This document shows, one piece after another, positions 1 through 9,875 of a stretch of 64,000 bases of DNA. Numbering within the stretch: position 1 is the first letter of the stretch; every line of letters starts with the position of its first letter. Under the pieces are notes generated by a model, which was not told where the DNA came from, ran no database searches, and saw nothing but the letters and a program-made list of their open reading frames with translations. A program made the translations under genes and the position numbers. Source of the stretch: Chitinophaga horti (GTDB lineage Bacteria; Bacteroidota; Bacteroidia; Chitinophagales; Chitinophagaceae); the NCBI RefSeq assembly GCF_022867795.2, contig NZ_CP107006.1:5146001-5210000 (forward strand). The letters are read 5' to 3'.

Positions 1-44
1 AACAACAGCAGGGCGGGCATCAGTATCAAAAATATTCTTTTCAT
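1..44 (-). CDS. N-terminus of an exported protein (partial)
   Basis: Reading on the minus strand from an ATG at 42-44 gives MKRIFLILMPALL, a positive start followed by a hydrophobic stretch, as in a signal peptide. The gene runs off the left edge of the window, so nothing can be said about function. It follows the TlpA-like gene on the same strand with a gap of about 220 bases that contains a hairpin, so it is probably a separate transcription unit. Confidence 0.55.
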   Translation of the reverse strand, partial: MKRIFLILMPALLL

Positions 45-154
45 GGCTGGATGAGTTGATCGGTGATTAAACTGCAATAAGAATACCGGTTTGTAACGCC
101 AGAGGCCGTCCAAAATTTGCAGACGCAAGGGGGATGACCCAAAAGTGAATGAAG

Positions 155-241
155 GCTTTGAGAATCGCTTAAACGATGACAAGTTTCGATCAGGTAACCC
201 GAATAAATTAGGGCTGACCAATACTTTTTGGTCAGCCCTTT
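155..241. repeat. GCTTTGAGAATC plus GGTCAGCCC hairpin element, copy 1
   Basis: GCTTTGAGAATC (155-166) is followed by a near-perfect hairpin with arms GGGCTGACCA and TTGGTCAGCCC (211-239). The same 12-mer, an ACGATG six bases after it, and a hairpin with the same arms recur at 36176-36242. Both copies lie just downstream of a minus-strand gene ending about 22 bases away. The hairpin probably acts as a transcription terminator for the TlpA-like gene, though the U-tract is weak. Confidence 0.45.
211..241 (-). terminator. Hairpin after the TlpA-like gene
   Basis: An inverted repeat with 10-base arms and a short AT loop starts 22 bases beyond the stop codon of the TlpA-like gene. The following bases on the minus strand (AATTTA) are only moderately U-rich, so termination may be weak or bidirectional. 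Confidence 0.5.
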
Positions 242-262
242 ATCATCCTATCACGATGCGGA

Positions 263-1348
263 TTATTTTCCCGCGAACAATTGTGCAAGCTTTTGCTGCA
301 AGGCTTCTTCCCGCAGGTCTTTGGCAATTACCTTACCGGACGGGTCCAGCAGGAAGTTGGTAGGCACCGCGCGTATACCGTATTCTTCCACGATATCGCT
401 TTTCCATCCTTTCAGATCGCCCACGTGCGACCAGGCCAGGCCGTCTTTTGCAATCGCGGCCAGCCAGGCATCTTTCTTCGTATCCAACGTTACACCCAGT
501 ACTTCAAAACCTTTGTCGTGGTACTTGTTAAACGCAGTCACCACGTTCGGGTTCTCTTTGCGGCAGGGGCCGCACCAGCTGGCCCAGAAGTCGACCAATA
601 CATATTTACCGCGGTAGCTGGAGAGTTTAACGATGTTGCCGGCAGTATCTGCCAAAGCAAATTCAGGCTTGGCGCCAATGCCCGTCTTGGCAGCGATCTT
701 CCGTATCTCGGTGATTTCTTTACCGTATACAGAATTAAGTGCTTCCGGTTTCAGTTTTGGCAGCAGCAAGTCTACTTTTTCCGGCGCAGGGTAATTGATG
801 TAACGATCGATGATGACCCAGGGTGCCACCGGTGACGCGGGGTATTTACGTACCAACGTAAACACCGCTGTGTCCAGCTCCCGTTGAAGATCGTCGAACA
901 GTCCACGTACTTCGGCGATGGCCGCCGTATCTTTTACTTTATTCGCAGCATCCAGGCGTTTGTAATAACCACCCGCCTTAGGCGTAATGCTGTTCCAGGC
1001 GTCAAACCATTCCCTTAAGTGGGTGTTGTAGCGCGAGCCGGTAAAGGTTACGTCCTTAAACGTAGTATCGGTTTTCAGGCTTAATACACCTTTGTCAGAA
1101 AAAAACGAATATCCCCTGCGGGTACCGGCCACGTTCAGGTAATACATTTCTCCCGCGTTGGTCCCTTTGTAGGTGAACTTTCCGTCCTTCACCATTACCG
1201 AGTCGTTTACCTGTTTTTTCGCTTCTGTATGGGAAATGTAAAGTTTACCGGCGCTCATGCCCTTCACTTCGCCATTCAGCACAAAGCCCGGTTGCTTTTG
1301 CGCATATGCTGCCGTAGTAGCCAGCAGCAGTATCATGATCTTTTTCAT
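263..1348 (-). CDS. TlpA-like thiol-disulfide oxidoreductase with DUF4369-type N-terminus
   Basis: The 361-residue protein starts with a signal peptide (MKKIMILLLATTAAYAQ). A beta-rich N-terminal region resembling DUF4369 covers about residues 20-110, a helical linker follows, and a thioredoxin fold of the TlpA/AhpC-TSA class starts near residue 225. The redox motif WCGPC is at 258-262, with Cys259 and Cys262. Such proteins reduce or isomerise disulfides in the periplasm. It is the last gene of the SusC/SusD locus, 21 bases after the PKD-like lipoprotein. Its partner protein is unknown. Family assignment is strong; the role in uptake is inferred from position. Confidence 0.9.
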   Translation of the reverse strand: MKKIMILLLATTAAYAQKQPGFVLNGEVKGMSAGKLYISHTEAKKQVNDSVMVKDGKFTYKGTNAGEMYYLNVAGTRRGYSFFSDKGVLSLKTDTTFKDVTFTGSRYNTHLREWFDAWNSITPKAGGYYKRLDAANKVKDTAAIAEVRGLFDDLQRELDTAVFTLVRKYPASPVAPWVIIDRYINYPAPEKVDLLLPKLKPEALNSVYGKEITEIRKIAAKTGIGAKPEFALADTAGNIVKLSSYRGKYVLVDFWASWCGPCRKENPNVVTAFNKYHDKGFEVLGVTLDTKKDAWLAAIAKDGLAWSHVGDLKGWKSDIVEEYGIRAVPTNFLLDPSGKVIAKDLREEALQQKLAQLFAGK

Positions 1349-1369
1349 ACCTGGTGTATTTTTTAATGG

Positions 1370-2860
1370 TTATGGTATTTTTAACGCGAGGTCTACGACA
1401 CGGGCAAAGCCTTCGTATTTCACGCGATAGTTGGTAAAATCTCCAACGTTATTCAGATCAAAAAAGTATACACGCCCCTGTGTTCCATCCCAGGTAACGG
1501 CCAGCAATTCGGACCCCAATAACTGGTTACGCTTATATTTCAGCAAGGTAACTGTTTCTTCCGCAGGGAAGCTAAACTTCTGCGTCGTCGTGTTAGATGT
1601 AGACTCGTAGCGGTGAATGGTGTTGCCGGTGGCGTAGTAGATATGCGGCGTTAAGGTAGAGGATGCGATCGCCGTTTTGGTCAAAATTCCCGGGGCGTTC
1701 ATCTGCACTTTTTGCAGGGCCAGGTCTTGCGAGGCGCCTGTAGCTACCACGAGTTTAAAGCGCAGCAGCCATGGATTATTTGCATCGTCTTTCATGACTG
1801 CATTGTACTCACGTGTTACGTTCGCCGTATCCATGAACAACATTTCCATGCCGACGTTGTTCATATCGAAAAGGGAGCCGCTCACCACGGGCAGCGTTTG
1901 CAGTTTGGAAGTACCTACGGAGTAAAAACGTTTGCCGATCTGGTCGTACGTTACCGCCGTATAAGTAGAGCCGCCTGCCACATAAGGCGCCATACGGTAA
2001 TTAAAATCACCTTCGGGTTTGCTCAGCTGCTGACCAAACTTTTTCGTACCAGGGAAGCCACCTACTAAGTTGGAATGCACTTTACCATTATTGATAATGA
2101 TGCCCTGTGTCGGCGACGTATTACTGGTAGATGCCCAAAACAGGCGTTGTGGTTTAATGACATCCGGCGGTAAAAAGAAAATGTACTGGTAGTCCCACAG
2201 CTTCACCATCGTTTGATAATTGAGCTCGATCGCACTATTCTCTGACAAAAGATGGATCTCTTTTGAATCTACTGAGTAACCATCGCTCACCTGGTAATAA
2301 GTCATATCCAACTTCACTGGCTTACCGGGTAACATTCCGCCGTTCAGGAGGCTGTAAATATTCCGTTCCACCGTGCCATTGGGCATGATCATAGAAAGGT
2401 CGCCGCCGGTATTCCTGTCTTCCAGCACCAGCCAGCCGGTACCATACTTGTTTACCATGGTCATATCCCAGAAGATAGCGTTACTTACGCCGGTATTTTT
2501 ATCGGTTACCCGGTAGGAGAGGCGGTAGCGCTGACCCAATACAAAGGGCGGGGCCGACACCTTGATCGCCAAAGCCTTTGTGGTAGCGATCACCGTTTTA
2601 GGCAATGCGTAGGAAGAGCTGGGTGAGTTGTCGAACACCATCCATTCGTACGTTAAGCTGTCTTCATTAGTGGCAGCAGACTGTGTAACAACAGGTGCTA
2701 TTTTTAATGAGTCGCCGATGATTACCGACATGGTACGGCTTGTTGTGTCGGAAATAGTAATCCGGTTAATATCGATGTAATCGTAATTACCCTTGTCTTT
2801 ATAGCAGCCCGCCGCCAGCAGTGCAAGCGCCAGACACATTATGATGGGAGTGAATTTCAT
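1370..2860 (-). CDS. PKD-like family lipoprotein
   Basis: The 496-residue protein has a lipoprotein signal (LALALLAAGCYKDKG, lipid Cys at 19). Residues 25-135 form an Ig/PKD-like region (IDINRITISD onward), followed by a long beta-rich part that could be a propeller. This matches the PKD-like lipoproteins found after SusC, SusD and DUF4843 genes in Bacteroidota. It is probably surface-exposed and may bind the ligand taken up by the SusC/SusD pair. No catalytic motif was recognised. It sits 18 bases after the DUF4843 gene in the same operon. Confidence 0.8.
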   Translation of the reverse strand: MKFTPIIMCLALALLAAGCYKDKGNYDYIDINRITISDTTSRTMSVIIGDSLKIAPVVTQSAATNEDSLTYEWMVFDNSPSSSYALPKTVIATTKALAIKVSAPPFVLGQRYRLSYRVTDKNTGVSNAIFWDMTMVNKYGTGWLVLEDRNTGGDLSMIMPNGTVERNIYSLLNGGMLPGKPVKLDMTYYQVSDGYSVDSKEIHLLSENSAIELNYQTMVKLWDYQYIFFLPPDVIKPQRLFWASTSNTSPTQGIIINNGKVHSNLVGGFPGTKKFGQQLSKPEGDFNYRMAPYVAGGSTYTAVTYDQIGKRFYSVGTSKLQTLPVVSGSLFDMNNVGMEMLFMDTANVTREYNAVMKDDANNPWLLRFKLVVATGASQDLALQKVQMNAPGILTKTAIASSTLTPHIYYATGNTIHRYESTSNTTTQKFSFPAEETVTLLKYKRNQLLGSELLAVTWDGTQGRVYFFDLNNVGDFTNYRVKYEGFARVVDLALKIP

Positions 2861-2878
2861 GCTTTACTTTTTTAGCGG

Positions 2879-3613
2879 TTAAGGGAATACAACACGTTCT
2901 CCGTTTTCGTCGATCATCGGACCATTCGCCAGTTCATAGTTGTTCAGGGCGTATTTCACCGACTGGATATAAAATGCCTGGTCACCGGGAAAGATTGCAC
3001 CGGTCCAGTTGGTGCGGCCAGTCACCTGTATCATAAACCTGAACTTCGTTTGGGAGAAGGTACCGAAATTTGATGCCAGGCTATTGTCCCAGTTGCCCGG
3101 CTTCAACAGCTGATCGGTAACGGTAAGCTTGTAATGCAGGCGGTCCAGCTTATTGGCAGCAGCGTTCGGAATATCGGAATACCCTGGCAGAAAATCGGCC
3201 GAGCTGTCAATTTCAAACACCACATGCAGCGTACTATCCTTCAAACCGGGGCGGCGATACAGGATAACCGGCACACGTGTTTCGAATGCTTTCGCCGGCA
3301 TTACCAGCTCTTTTATTTCATAGTGATAACCTGCTATTGCGGTGGAACTGTCCAGCGCTTTAATAGCGATTACCCGGTCCCGATCGGCTGCAGAGCCCAT
3401 AATACGGAAGGTGAGCCAGGCAGTGTCATGCTGCACATTATCCGCACCAACAGCAAAGGAGTATACGATGCTATCGGGATTGACGATAAATTTAGTGAAG
3501 TAGATCCTTGGATCTTCCTGGTACATTAACCGTTCTTCTTTACCGCATGCAGTAAGCAATGCGGAGCCGAGCAGTATTGAAAGTATGAAGCGTTGTATTT
3601 TCTGAATTTTCAT
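2879..3613 (-). CDS. DUF4843 domain lipoprotein
   Basis: The 244-residue protein has a lipobox (LLTACGKEE, Cys23) followed by the typical DUF4843 opening YQEDPRIYFTKF. The remainder is predicted beta-sandwich with no recognisable catalytic residues. The family is found almost only in Bacteroidota, linked to SusC/SusD genes and a PKD-like lipoprotein, as here. It is likely an outer-membrane lipoprotein accessory to uptake; its biochemical role is not known. It lies 14 bases after susD. Confidence 0.85.
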   Translation of the reverse strand: MKIQKIQRFILSILLGSALLTACGKEERLMYQEDPRIYFTKFIVNPDSIVYSFAVGADNVQHDTAWLTFRIMGSAADRDRVIAIKALDSSTAIAGYHYEIKELVMPAKAFETRVPVILYRRPGLKDSTLHVVFEIDSSADFLPGYSDIPNAAANKLDRLHYKLTVTDQLLKPGNWDNSLASNFGTFSQTKFRFMIQVTGRTNWTGAIFPGDQAFYIQSVKYALNNYELANGPMIDENGERVVFP

Positions 3614-3627
3614 CTGGCTTGTTTTAG

Positions 3628-5106
3628 TTATTTACCAAATTCGATTTGCGCCAATGGCATCGGGAAGGTGTACTTCGCCTGTGTCATGGTGCCGGCTACA
3701 CCATCCGGAACGGTAGTGGCATTGGTACGTTTCAGGTAGAACCAGTATTGACCTTCTCCGTAAAACTCTTTACGGTATTCCTTACCTATTTCGGCATTGA
3801 GGTTGCCAGAACTGGTGAGGGCCGGCAAACCGCGTGCGGTACGTACCTGGTTCAGGAACACCAGGCCTTCGTCAGCCGTGGCGGATGCTTCGGCAGCGAT
3901 GTAGTACATCTCCGGCAAACGCATCACCGGTACCAGCTTTTGCTTTACGTTATCAGGGTTATCGTTGTAGTATTTTTTGGTGTAGATAAAACCACTGGCG
4001 TTAGCCGCGGTCCAGAGGATGCGTGCATCGGGCAGGCGGATATCGGTACCATAACCCGGCAACGAACTTTCATAAGCCGCGTTCATTTTTGTGAGGGTCG
4101 AATACAGATCGCGGTTATCATCGCGCGCCAAAGGTGCGGGCTTGAAGAAGTCTTCCGCATGGCGCCGCAGGCCTGATGAATACACAGAAAATATATGTTC
4201 GCGGCTGAAGGTAAGATCGGATGCCAATGCGGCAGGATCAGCATTCAGCTCTGAGGACGCGATGAAGCGAAACTTATTGCTTTGTATCACTTCCCGTGCA
4301 TATTTTAATGCGTTGATCTTATCTCCTTTATACAGGTATAATCTTGCCAGTGCTGCTTTCACCGCCCAATAGTTCAGGTGGTTCTGGCGGTACATGGTAA
4401 ACAGGTCCAGGCTTACGGAACCCTGGTTGTCGGCGATCTGGTCGATGTTGGTATTTACCGCGAGCAGCTCGTGTGCAGCCAGTAAATCCTGTTCTGCTTT
4501 ACCTAATACCGCGTCCATACTTTCTGCTTCCTGCGGGTTGATCGTGAATGCGCTCATGTAAGGAATGGCCTTCGTCGCAGCATTCTGCCCGTTGAGGTAA
4601 GCCGGCGCAAACATCCGCAACAGCTCGAAGTGCTGAAATCCGCGGAATGCGAGGCTCTCCCCTTTAATGATATTGTATGCCTCACCACCCAGCATGCTTT
4701 GCTTACCTTCGATGTTTTTAAGAATATAGTTCGCCTGCGCGATCAGCTGGTACGATCCGCCCCACATGCCAGCTACGGTAAATTCGGCATCGAGGTTAGC
4801 ACCTATCACCGTATTGGTATAAGTAGCCCTGGCCCAATAGCCCCAGTATAGACCAGACGCCTTATTCTCATATCGCCCGGCCAGCACATCGATAGCGCCG
4901 AAGGTGAGGTTACGGCCGTAGAGCGAGTCGCCTGCGGCCAGCTGGTACATGCCGAACAGGGCGTCGATAAAGCCCTGCCTGGTGCTGAACTGTTTATCCT
5001 CACGCACCTGTGTTTTAGGCGACACATCCAGCCATTTGGAGCAGGATGAAAGCGTGAGCACAGCGCCCGCCACGATCAGTAATGTATATTTTATGCTGAA
5101 TCTCAT
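3628..5106 (-). CDS. SusD/RagB family outer-membrane lipoprotein
   Basis: The 492-residue protein has a lipoprotein signal (LTLSSCSKWLDVSP, Cys22) and the SusD hallmarks: an N-terminal LDVSPKTQVREDKQF-like segment, central TPR-like helices (IKGESLAFRGFQHFELLRMFAP) and the C-terminal helix with RNEYREF-like EIGKEYRKEFYGEGQYWFYLKR. SusD proteins cap the SusC transporter at the cell surface and capture the substrate. It lies 10 bases after susC, so the two are translated together. The substrate cannot be read from the sequence; there are no sugar hydrolases nearby. Confidence 0.95.
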   Translation of the reverse strand: MRFSIKYTLLIVAGAVLTLSSCSKWLDVSPKTQVREDKQFSTRQGFIDALFGMYQLAAGDSLYGRNLTFGAIDVLAGRYENKASGLYWGYWARATYTNTVIGANLDAEFTVAGMWGGSYQLIAQANYILKNIEGKQSMLGGEAYNIIKGESLAFRGFQHFELLRMFAPAYLNGQNAATKAIPYMSAFTINPQEAESMDAVLGKAEQDLLAAHELLAVNTNIDQIADNQGSVSLDLFTMYRQNHLNYWAVKAALARLYLYKGDKINALKYAREVIQSNKFRFIASSELNADPAALASDLTFSREHIFSVYSSGLRRHAEDFFKPAPLARDDNRDLYSTLTKMNAAYESSLPGYGTDIRLPDARILWTAANASGFIYTKKYYNDNPDNVKQKLVPVMRLPEMYYIAAEASATADEGLVFLNQVRTARGLPALTSSGNLNAEIGKEYRKEFYGEGQYWFYLKRTNATTVPDGVAGTMTQAKYTFPMPLAQIEFGK

Positions 5107-5116
5107 ATTTCCTCTT

Positions 5117-8100
5117 TTAAAAACTGGTTTGTAATTGGAGCGTAAACGTGCGGCTGAACGGATAGATCAAACCACGCTCGCGTTGAATGCTCGTAAAGCG
5201 GAACAGGTCGCCCGTAAAGAAGGTGACACGGGTGTTTTGCACGCCCAGCCTGTTGTTAAGTGCATCCGGGAAACGGTAGTAGGCCGACAAGCTTTCGCAG
5301 ATCAACTCGTTCTGGTCCTGCACAAAGCGGGAGGAGGCGTAGGTAGTACCGGTGGCAAATCCACCTGCATTCAGCAGGCCTTTAAAGAAGGTTTTATCCC
5401 CCGGCTGGCGCCAGCGCTCTTCTGACACGCGGCGATCTACGTTATACATCTGGTACTGCACGTTCTCTACCCGATCGATGAGGGTTTGGTTATACGCCTG
5501 TCCGCCCAAACGGAAACGGAAGAACATATTCATACCGATGCCGCGCAGCTCGAAGTTGGTACCGAACGTGCCCTCTATTTTTGGACGGGCATCCCCAACG
5601 ATCACCTGGTCGAGCGGATTGTAATTGTTGGTCAGTTTGCCATCACGCGTCTCGTATATTTCCAGTCCGGTGGATGGATCTATACCCCTGGACTTCACCG
5701 CCCAAATTGCATTCACGCTCTGACCTTCCGCATACCGGATGATCGGGGTGGTAGACCTTGCCGTATCGGCCTTTTCGTTCATCGCCTTCAGTGTATTAGA
5801 TACCTTTTCGATGGTACTCTTTACGTGGAACGCATTCACAAAAACAGACCAGTTATCGCGGGACTTAGCGTTATTGATGATGTTTACCCTGGCGTTTACT
5901 TCGAAACCTTTGCTCAGCACATCGCCCATATTCTCTGCATAGTTGCGGAAGCCGGAAGATGGTGCGAGAGAAATGGTGGCAATGCTGCCGCGGGTACGTT
6001 CTACGAAATAGTTCGCGGTAACATCTATCAGGCTTTTGAACAATGTGATGTCCGCACCCAGGTTGCTCTTCCTGGTTTGTTGCCACGAAAGCGACGGGTT
6101 ACCGTATCCTAAGAGATAAGTACCGATAACACCCCTATACTCCGTACCCGTAAAGTACTGGCTGGTATTGAGGCCCAGGTAGCTGGGAAAGTTTTGCGAG
6201 CCGGTAGAACCGTAAGAATAACGCAGTTTCAAACGATTCACAAAAGACAGGTCTTTTACAAATTGTTCGTTATGCAAGTTCCAGCCTGCACCAGCCGACC
6301 AGAAAGGCGCAAAGCGATTTTCGGCACCGAATTGCGACGAACCATCCAGGCGGTAAGATAAATCGATCAGGTAGCGGCTGTCGTAAGCGTAACTCAGGTT
6401 GCTCAGGTAACCGGCCAGGCGGGAGCGAAACTCCGAACCAATAGGCCTGGCATTTACCGGGAAGCGGTTACCGAGTGTAAGCTGATCCAGAGAGGGATTA
6501 GGAAAACCCTGCACCTGGAACTGCTCCGTCGTATACTGTACATCCTGGAAGTTGGCACCTATTGTACCAAACACCGTATGATCACCGAAATGCCTGGTGG
6601 CATCGGCAGTTACCATTGCTTCGGTTGTCGTGCGGCGGCCATAGCCCTTATCGTACGTACCTTTCTCGAAAGTAGGCACCTGTACGAACGAGGTATGTTG
6701 CGCCGGCTTAAACATGTCCCTTTCATCCCTTTGCTGCGTAAACGCCAGCCTGGTAGATAAACGCAGCCAGCTTAACGCCTGCCATTGTGCCGCAAAGTTG
6801 TTGGTAACGTTTTGATACGTGCTCCTGTTAACGGTATTAAGCCCGGCATTGTACAGCGGGTTTACCGCCCTGCCAGGCCTTTGACCGTCAAGGTTATCAT
6901 AGAGATCGAAGTTTCTCAGGTAAGTACCGTCATTTGCGTACAATTCTTCCATGTACACTTTCATAGTACCATCGGCGTTATAAGGCGTCCAGTAAGGGTT
7001 CAGGCGCGTGTATTGTGCGAAGGAACCATAAGGTGATTCATTACCACGATTGTAAGCGATCGTGAGATCGTTCCTGAACTGGAAATTCTTGTGCCGGTAA
7101 CTCAGGTAGGTATTGCCGGTAATCGTACGACGGTCGGAACCCTTCATGACACCGAGGTCATTTGCGTAAGTGAGGTTTACGCCGTAAAGCGCTTCCTGTG
7201 CGCCTCCTTCCAGGTAGATGTTGTGCTTCTGGCCAATACCGGTACGCAACGGTTTGCTCAGCCAGTCGGTATTAACACCACTTTCTACTGCGGCGAGGCG
7301 GGCGCTGTAAAAGTATTTCAGCTGCTCGTCCACATAATTGAACGTGTTGTTATACACACCTGCGCTCTGCTCCAGCTCCAGCTTCTCCCTGGCGTTCAGC
7401 AGGTCGTAACCATTGAGGTCCGGTGCTTCTACGAACATGCTGCCGTTGTAGGTGACGCGCAGTTTACCGGCCTGCGGACGCAGCGTTTCAATTACGATAA
7501 CGCCATTGGCTGCACGCGAACCGTAAATCGCCGTAGCAGCAGCATCTTTCAGGATGTCTACTTTCGTGATGCGGTTAATATCGAGATCGTTGATGCGTTG
7601 CAAAGTAGTTTCAAACCCATCGAGGATGAACAGGGGGACATTTGGAGCGCTCCCGTAGTTGAATACAGAGGCGGTGCTGTTCACGTCCACCAGGCTGTTA
7701 CCGCCGCGCAGCACCACTTCGGGCAATGCGTTCGGGTTGGAACCGAGGTTAAGATTTTCAGGCATCTGGAACGATGGGTCCAGCGACTTCAGTGCGGTTA
7801 GCACATTGCCGTTGGTCACCTTGCTCAGATCTTCTGCTGTAAAAGAAGTGGCCGCACCGGTAAAGTTTTGTTTAGGGCGGGCAAAGATGCCTGTCACCAC
7901 CACATCCTTGATCGATTGCTGGCTCACGTTCAATGAATAGCTATAAGTACCGCTATTGGCAAATGGCTTTGTAACCAGTGTTTCATATCCCATAAAGCTG
8001 ATCTGCAGCCTTGCGCCGGGTTCCACTTTTAAAGCGAAAGTACCCGTGGCGCTACTCACTGTACCGATCTTGGTATCGATCACGGCTACGGTAGCACCAA

Positions 8101-8575
8101 TTACGGGCTCGTTGGTCCTGGCATCCAGCAAGCGACCAGTGATTTCCAGCGGTTGCCCGGGCACTACGTCCGTAGTCCGTGGCGCTCTGTAACCGGACGG
8201 CCTGATGATGATCGTGCGCTTGTTGATCGTGTAAGTCACCGGCTGCTCGTCCAGCACCATCTGCAGCACCTCGCTCAGCGGACGGCGTGTAACGTTCACC
8301 GTTACCTTCTTCGCCTTTTCAAAATTGGCATTTTCGTACAGGAAAGCGTACCCGCTCTGTTTACGTATCTCCCTGAAAATGTCTGTGAGATTCGCATCTT
8401 TCAAATCGAGGGTAATCACCGGCTGCCGGTCTTGCCGCGCACCCAGTACGGGCTGTTGCGACATGGCTTGTAAAACGGGTAAAAGCAGCAGGCACAGGAT
8501 GGCCAATTGCTTTAACATGCGGGCAAAGCTACGCCCCTCCGCCCGTGCAGGCGGTTTTAAGTAAATACACTTCAT
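5117..8575 (-). CDS. SusC/RagA TonB-dependent outer-membrane transporter with STN signalling domain
   Basis: The 1152-residue protein has an N-terminal extension and signal sequence, a secretin/TonB N-terminal (STN) domain at about 55-125, a carboxypeptidase-regulatory-like beta domain at 144-230, a TonB plug at about 235-350 (LRGGNSLVDVN; DAAATAIYGSRAANGVIVIET) and a large C-terminal beta-barrel ending in an aromatic residue (LQTSF). It imports a ligand captured by SusD using TonB energy. The STN domain, together with the upstream FecR and ECF sigma genes, indicates ligand-dependent control of its own expression. An alternative start at 8518 (MLKQLAILCLLLL) would give a more usual signal peptide; the longer form is kept because such extensions are common in this family. 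Confidence 0.95.
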   Translation of the reverse strand: MKCIYLKPPARAEGRSFARMLKQLAILCLLLLPVLQAMSQQPVLGARQDRQPVITLDLKDANLTDIFREIRKQSGYAFLYENANFEKAKKVTVNVTRRPLSEVLQMVLDEQPVTYTINKRTIIIRPSGYRAPRTTDVVPGQPLEITGRLLDARTNEPVIGATVAVIDTKIGTVSSATGTFALKVEPGARLQISFMGYETLVTKPFANSGTYSYSLNVSQQSIKDVVVTGIFARPKQNFTGAATSFTAEDLSKVTNGNVLTALKSLDPSFQMPENLNLGSNPNALPEVVLRGGNSLVDVNSTASVFNYGSAPNVPLFILDGFETTLQRINDLDINRITKVDILKDAAATAIYGSRAANGVIVIETLRPQAGKLRVTYNGSMFVEAPDLNGYDLLNAREKLELEQSAGVYNNTFNYVDEQLKYFYSARLAAVESGVNTDWLSKPLRTGIGQKHNIYLEGGAQEALYGVNLTYANDLGVMKGSDRRTITGNTYLSYRHKNFQFRNDLTIAYNRGNESPYGSFAQYTRLNPYWTPYNADGTMKVYMEELYANDGTYLRNFDLYDNLDGQRPGRAVNPLYNAGLNTVNRSTYQNVTNNFAAQWQALSWLRLSTRLAFTQQRDERDMFKPAQHTSFVQVPTFEKGTYDKGYGRRTTTEAMVTADATRHFGDHTVFGTIGANFQDVQYTTEQFQVQGFPNPSLDQLTLGNRFPVNARPIGSEFRSRLAGYLSNLSYAYDSRYLIDLSYRLDGSSQFGAENRFAPFWSAGAGWNLHNEQFVKDLSFVNRLKLRYSYGSTGSQNFPSYLGLNTSQYFTGTEYRGVIGTYLLGYGNPSLSWQQTRKSNLGADITLFKSLIDVTANYFVERTRGSIATISLAPSSGFRNYAENMGDVLSKGFEVNARVNIINNAKSRDNWSVFVNAFHVKSTIEKVSNTLKAMNEKADTARSTTPIIRYAEGQSVNAIWAVKSRGIDPSTGLEIYETRDGKLTNNYNPLDQVIVGDARPKIEGTFGTNFELRGIGMNMFFRFRLGGQAYNQTLIDRVENVQYQMYNVDRRVSEERWRQPGDKTFFKGLLNAGGFATGTTYASSRFVQDQNELICESLSAYYRFPDALNNRLGVQNTRVTFFTGDLFRFTSIQRERGLIYPFSRTFTLQLQTSF

Positions 8576-8678
8576 ACTGTAGTCCTTTAAGTTGACATTA
8601 AAAGCAACAATTGCGCATCCAGTTGCGCGGGATAATTATATCCGCTATTGATTCATTTGGTTGATTCCTGTTTCTCGT

Positions 8679-9800
8679 TTATCGTTCCACTGTTATGGTT
8701 GACGGTGAAATGCGGAAATGTACGGCTTCCGTAAGTTCCAGCATTTTTAACACCTCTGATAATTGCTCACTCCTGGCGATCTGGCCCGTTAAGACTTTGC
8801 GTTTTAAAATATCTGATGTAAATACTACTTCTACATTATACCAGCGGCCCAACTGTCGCATGATGCCTTCCAGCGGCTCTTCGTTAAAAACGAACATACC
8901 GTCTTTCCAGGCAGCCGCATCTTCTATAAACCGATCAACACTTACCTGCAGTTGCTGGCCCGACAACTTTACCTGCTGCCCTGGTTTGATGACGCTGGTA
9001 ATGGCTTCCCCATTTCTCACTTTGATCGCTCCTTTCAGCAGGGATGTTTTAAACACTTCCTCATGGTAGGCCGATACGTTAAATGATGTTCCCAGTACCT
9101 GTACTTCCAACCCGTTTACCTTTACCAGGAAAGGCTGCCCGGCCTTTTGCGCCACTTCAAAATATCCTTCACCCGTTAATTCCACGCTTCTCTCCGCCCC
9201 TGCAAATGCCGTCGGGAACCGGAGCGACGAGCTGGCGTTTAGCCATACATTGCTGCCGTCGGGCAGTATCACCTGGTACTGGCCACCGCGTGGGGTGGTA
9301 ATGGTATTATATAAAACCGGCTTTGGAATGCCTGTTTCTTCTTCGCTGTTATAAGCCAGTTGCGCGCCGGCAATTTTCACGATGCGTGTACCGGCCTGGT
9401 TGCCCAGTGTGCCGTTCTGCAAAGTATCCAGCTCCACGATGCTACCATCGCCTAAGGTGAGCGTGGCTTTGTTGCCGCCAGGCTTCACATCATACTGGTA
9501 ACGCTCCTCTATGCCCGCCAGCACCGGCGTTTCGCTACGCTGCCAGAAGTAGGCGCCCGCAGCAATTAAACCAGTGATGGCTGCCGCAGCTCCCATCCGT
9601 AACCACATCGGCCGGCGGGACTTTATCCGCCAATCGACCCGTTGTTTCATCGTGCGATGAAGCTGATCGCCGTCGCCCGGGATGATTTCATCCTGTGGCA
9701 CCTGGTCGTACCAGGCATGCAACTCAGCCTGCTCAGCTTCCGTCGCCGTCCCTTCCAGGAACTTCTGCGCCAATTGTTGTATGCGTTGTGGAGCCGTCAT
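8679..9800 (-). CDS. FecR-family anti-sigma factor
   Basis: The 373-residue protein has a cytosolic N-terminal segment, one membrane helix around residues 75-97 (AAAAITGLIAAGAYFW), a periplasmic FecR domain (TTPRGGQYQVILPDGSNVWL ... ELTGEGYFEVAQK) and a C-terminal DUF4974 domain (NEEPLEGIMRQLGRWYNVEV). It should hold the adjacent ECF sigma factor at the membrane and release it when the STN domain of the SusC transporter signals. It lies between the sigma factor (75 bases upstream) and susC (about 100 bases downstream), the usual order of such loci. Confidence 0.93.
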   Translation of the reverse strand: MTAPQRIQQLAQKFLEGTATEAEQAELHAWYDQVPQDEIIPGDGDQLHRTMKQRVDWRIKSRRPMWLRMGAAAAITGLIAAGAYFWQRSETPVLAGIEERYQYDVKPGGNKATLTLGDGSIVELDTLQNGTLGNQAGTRIVKIAGAQLAYNSEEETGIPKPVLYNTITTPRGGQYQVILPDGSNVWLNASSSLRFPTAFAGAERSVELTGEGYFEVAQKAGQPFLVKVNGLEVQVLGTSFNVSAYHEEVFKTSLLKGAIKVRNGEAITSVIKPGQQVKLSGQQLQVSVDRFIEDAAAWKDGMFVFNEEPLEGIMRQLGRWYNVEVVFTSDILKRKVLTGQIARSEQLSEVLKMLELTEAVHFRISPSTITVER

Positions 9801-9875
9801 GTTGCGTATTTGGAAGGGTGTTTAGATATATAGAGACTTGCCGGCACAATTTACCCTTAGCCGGATTCAAAAAAA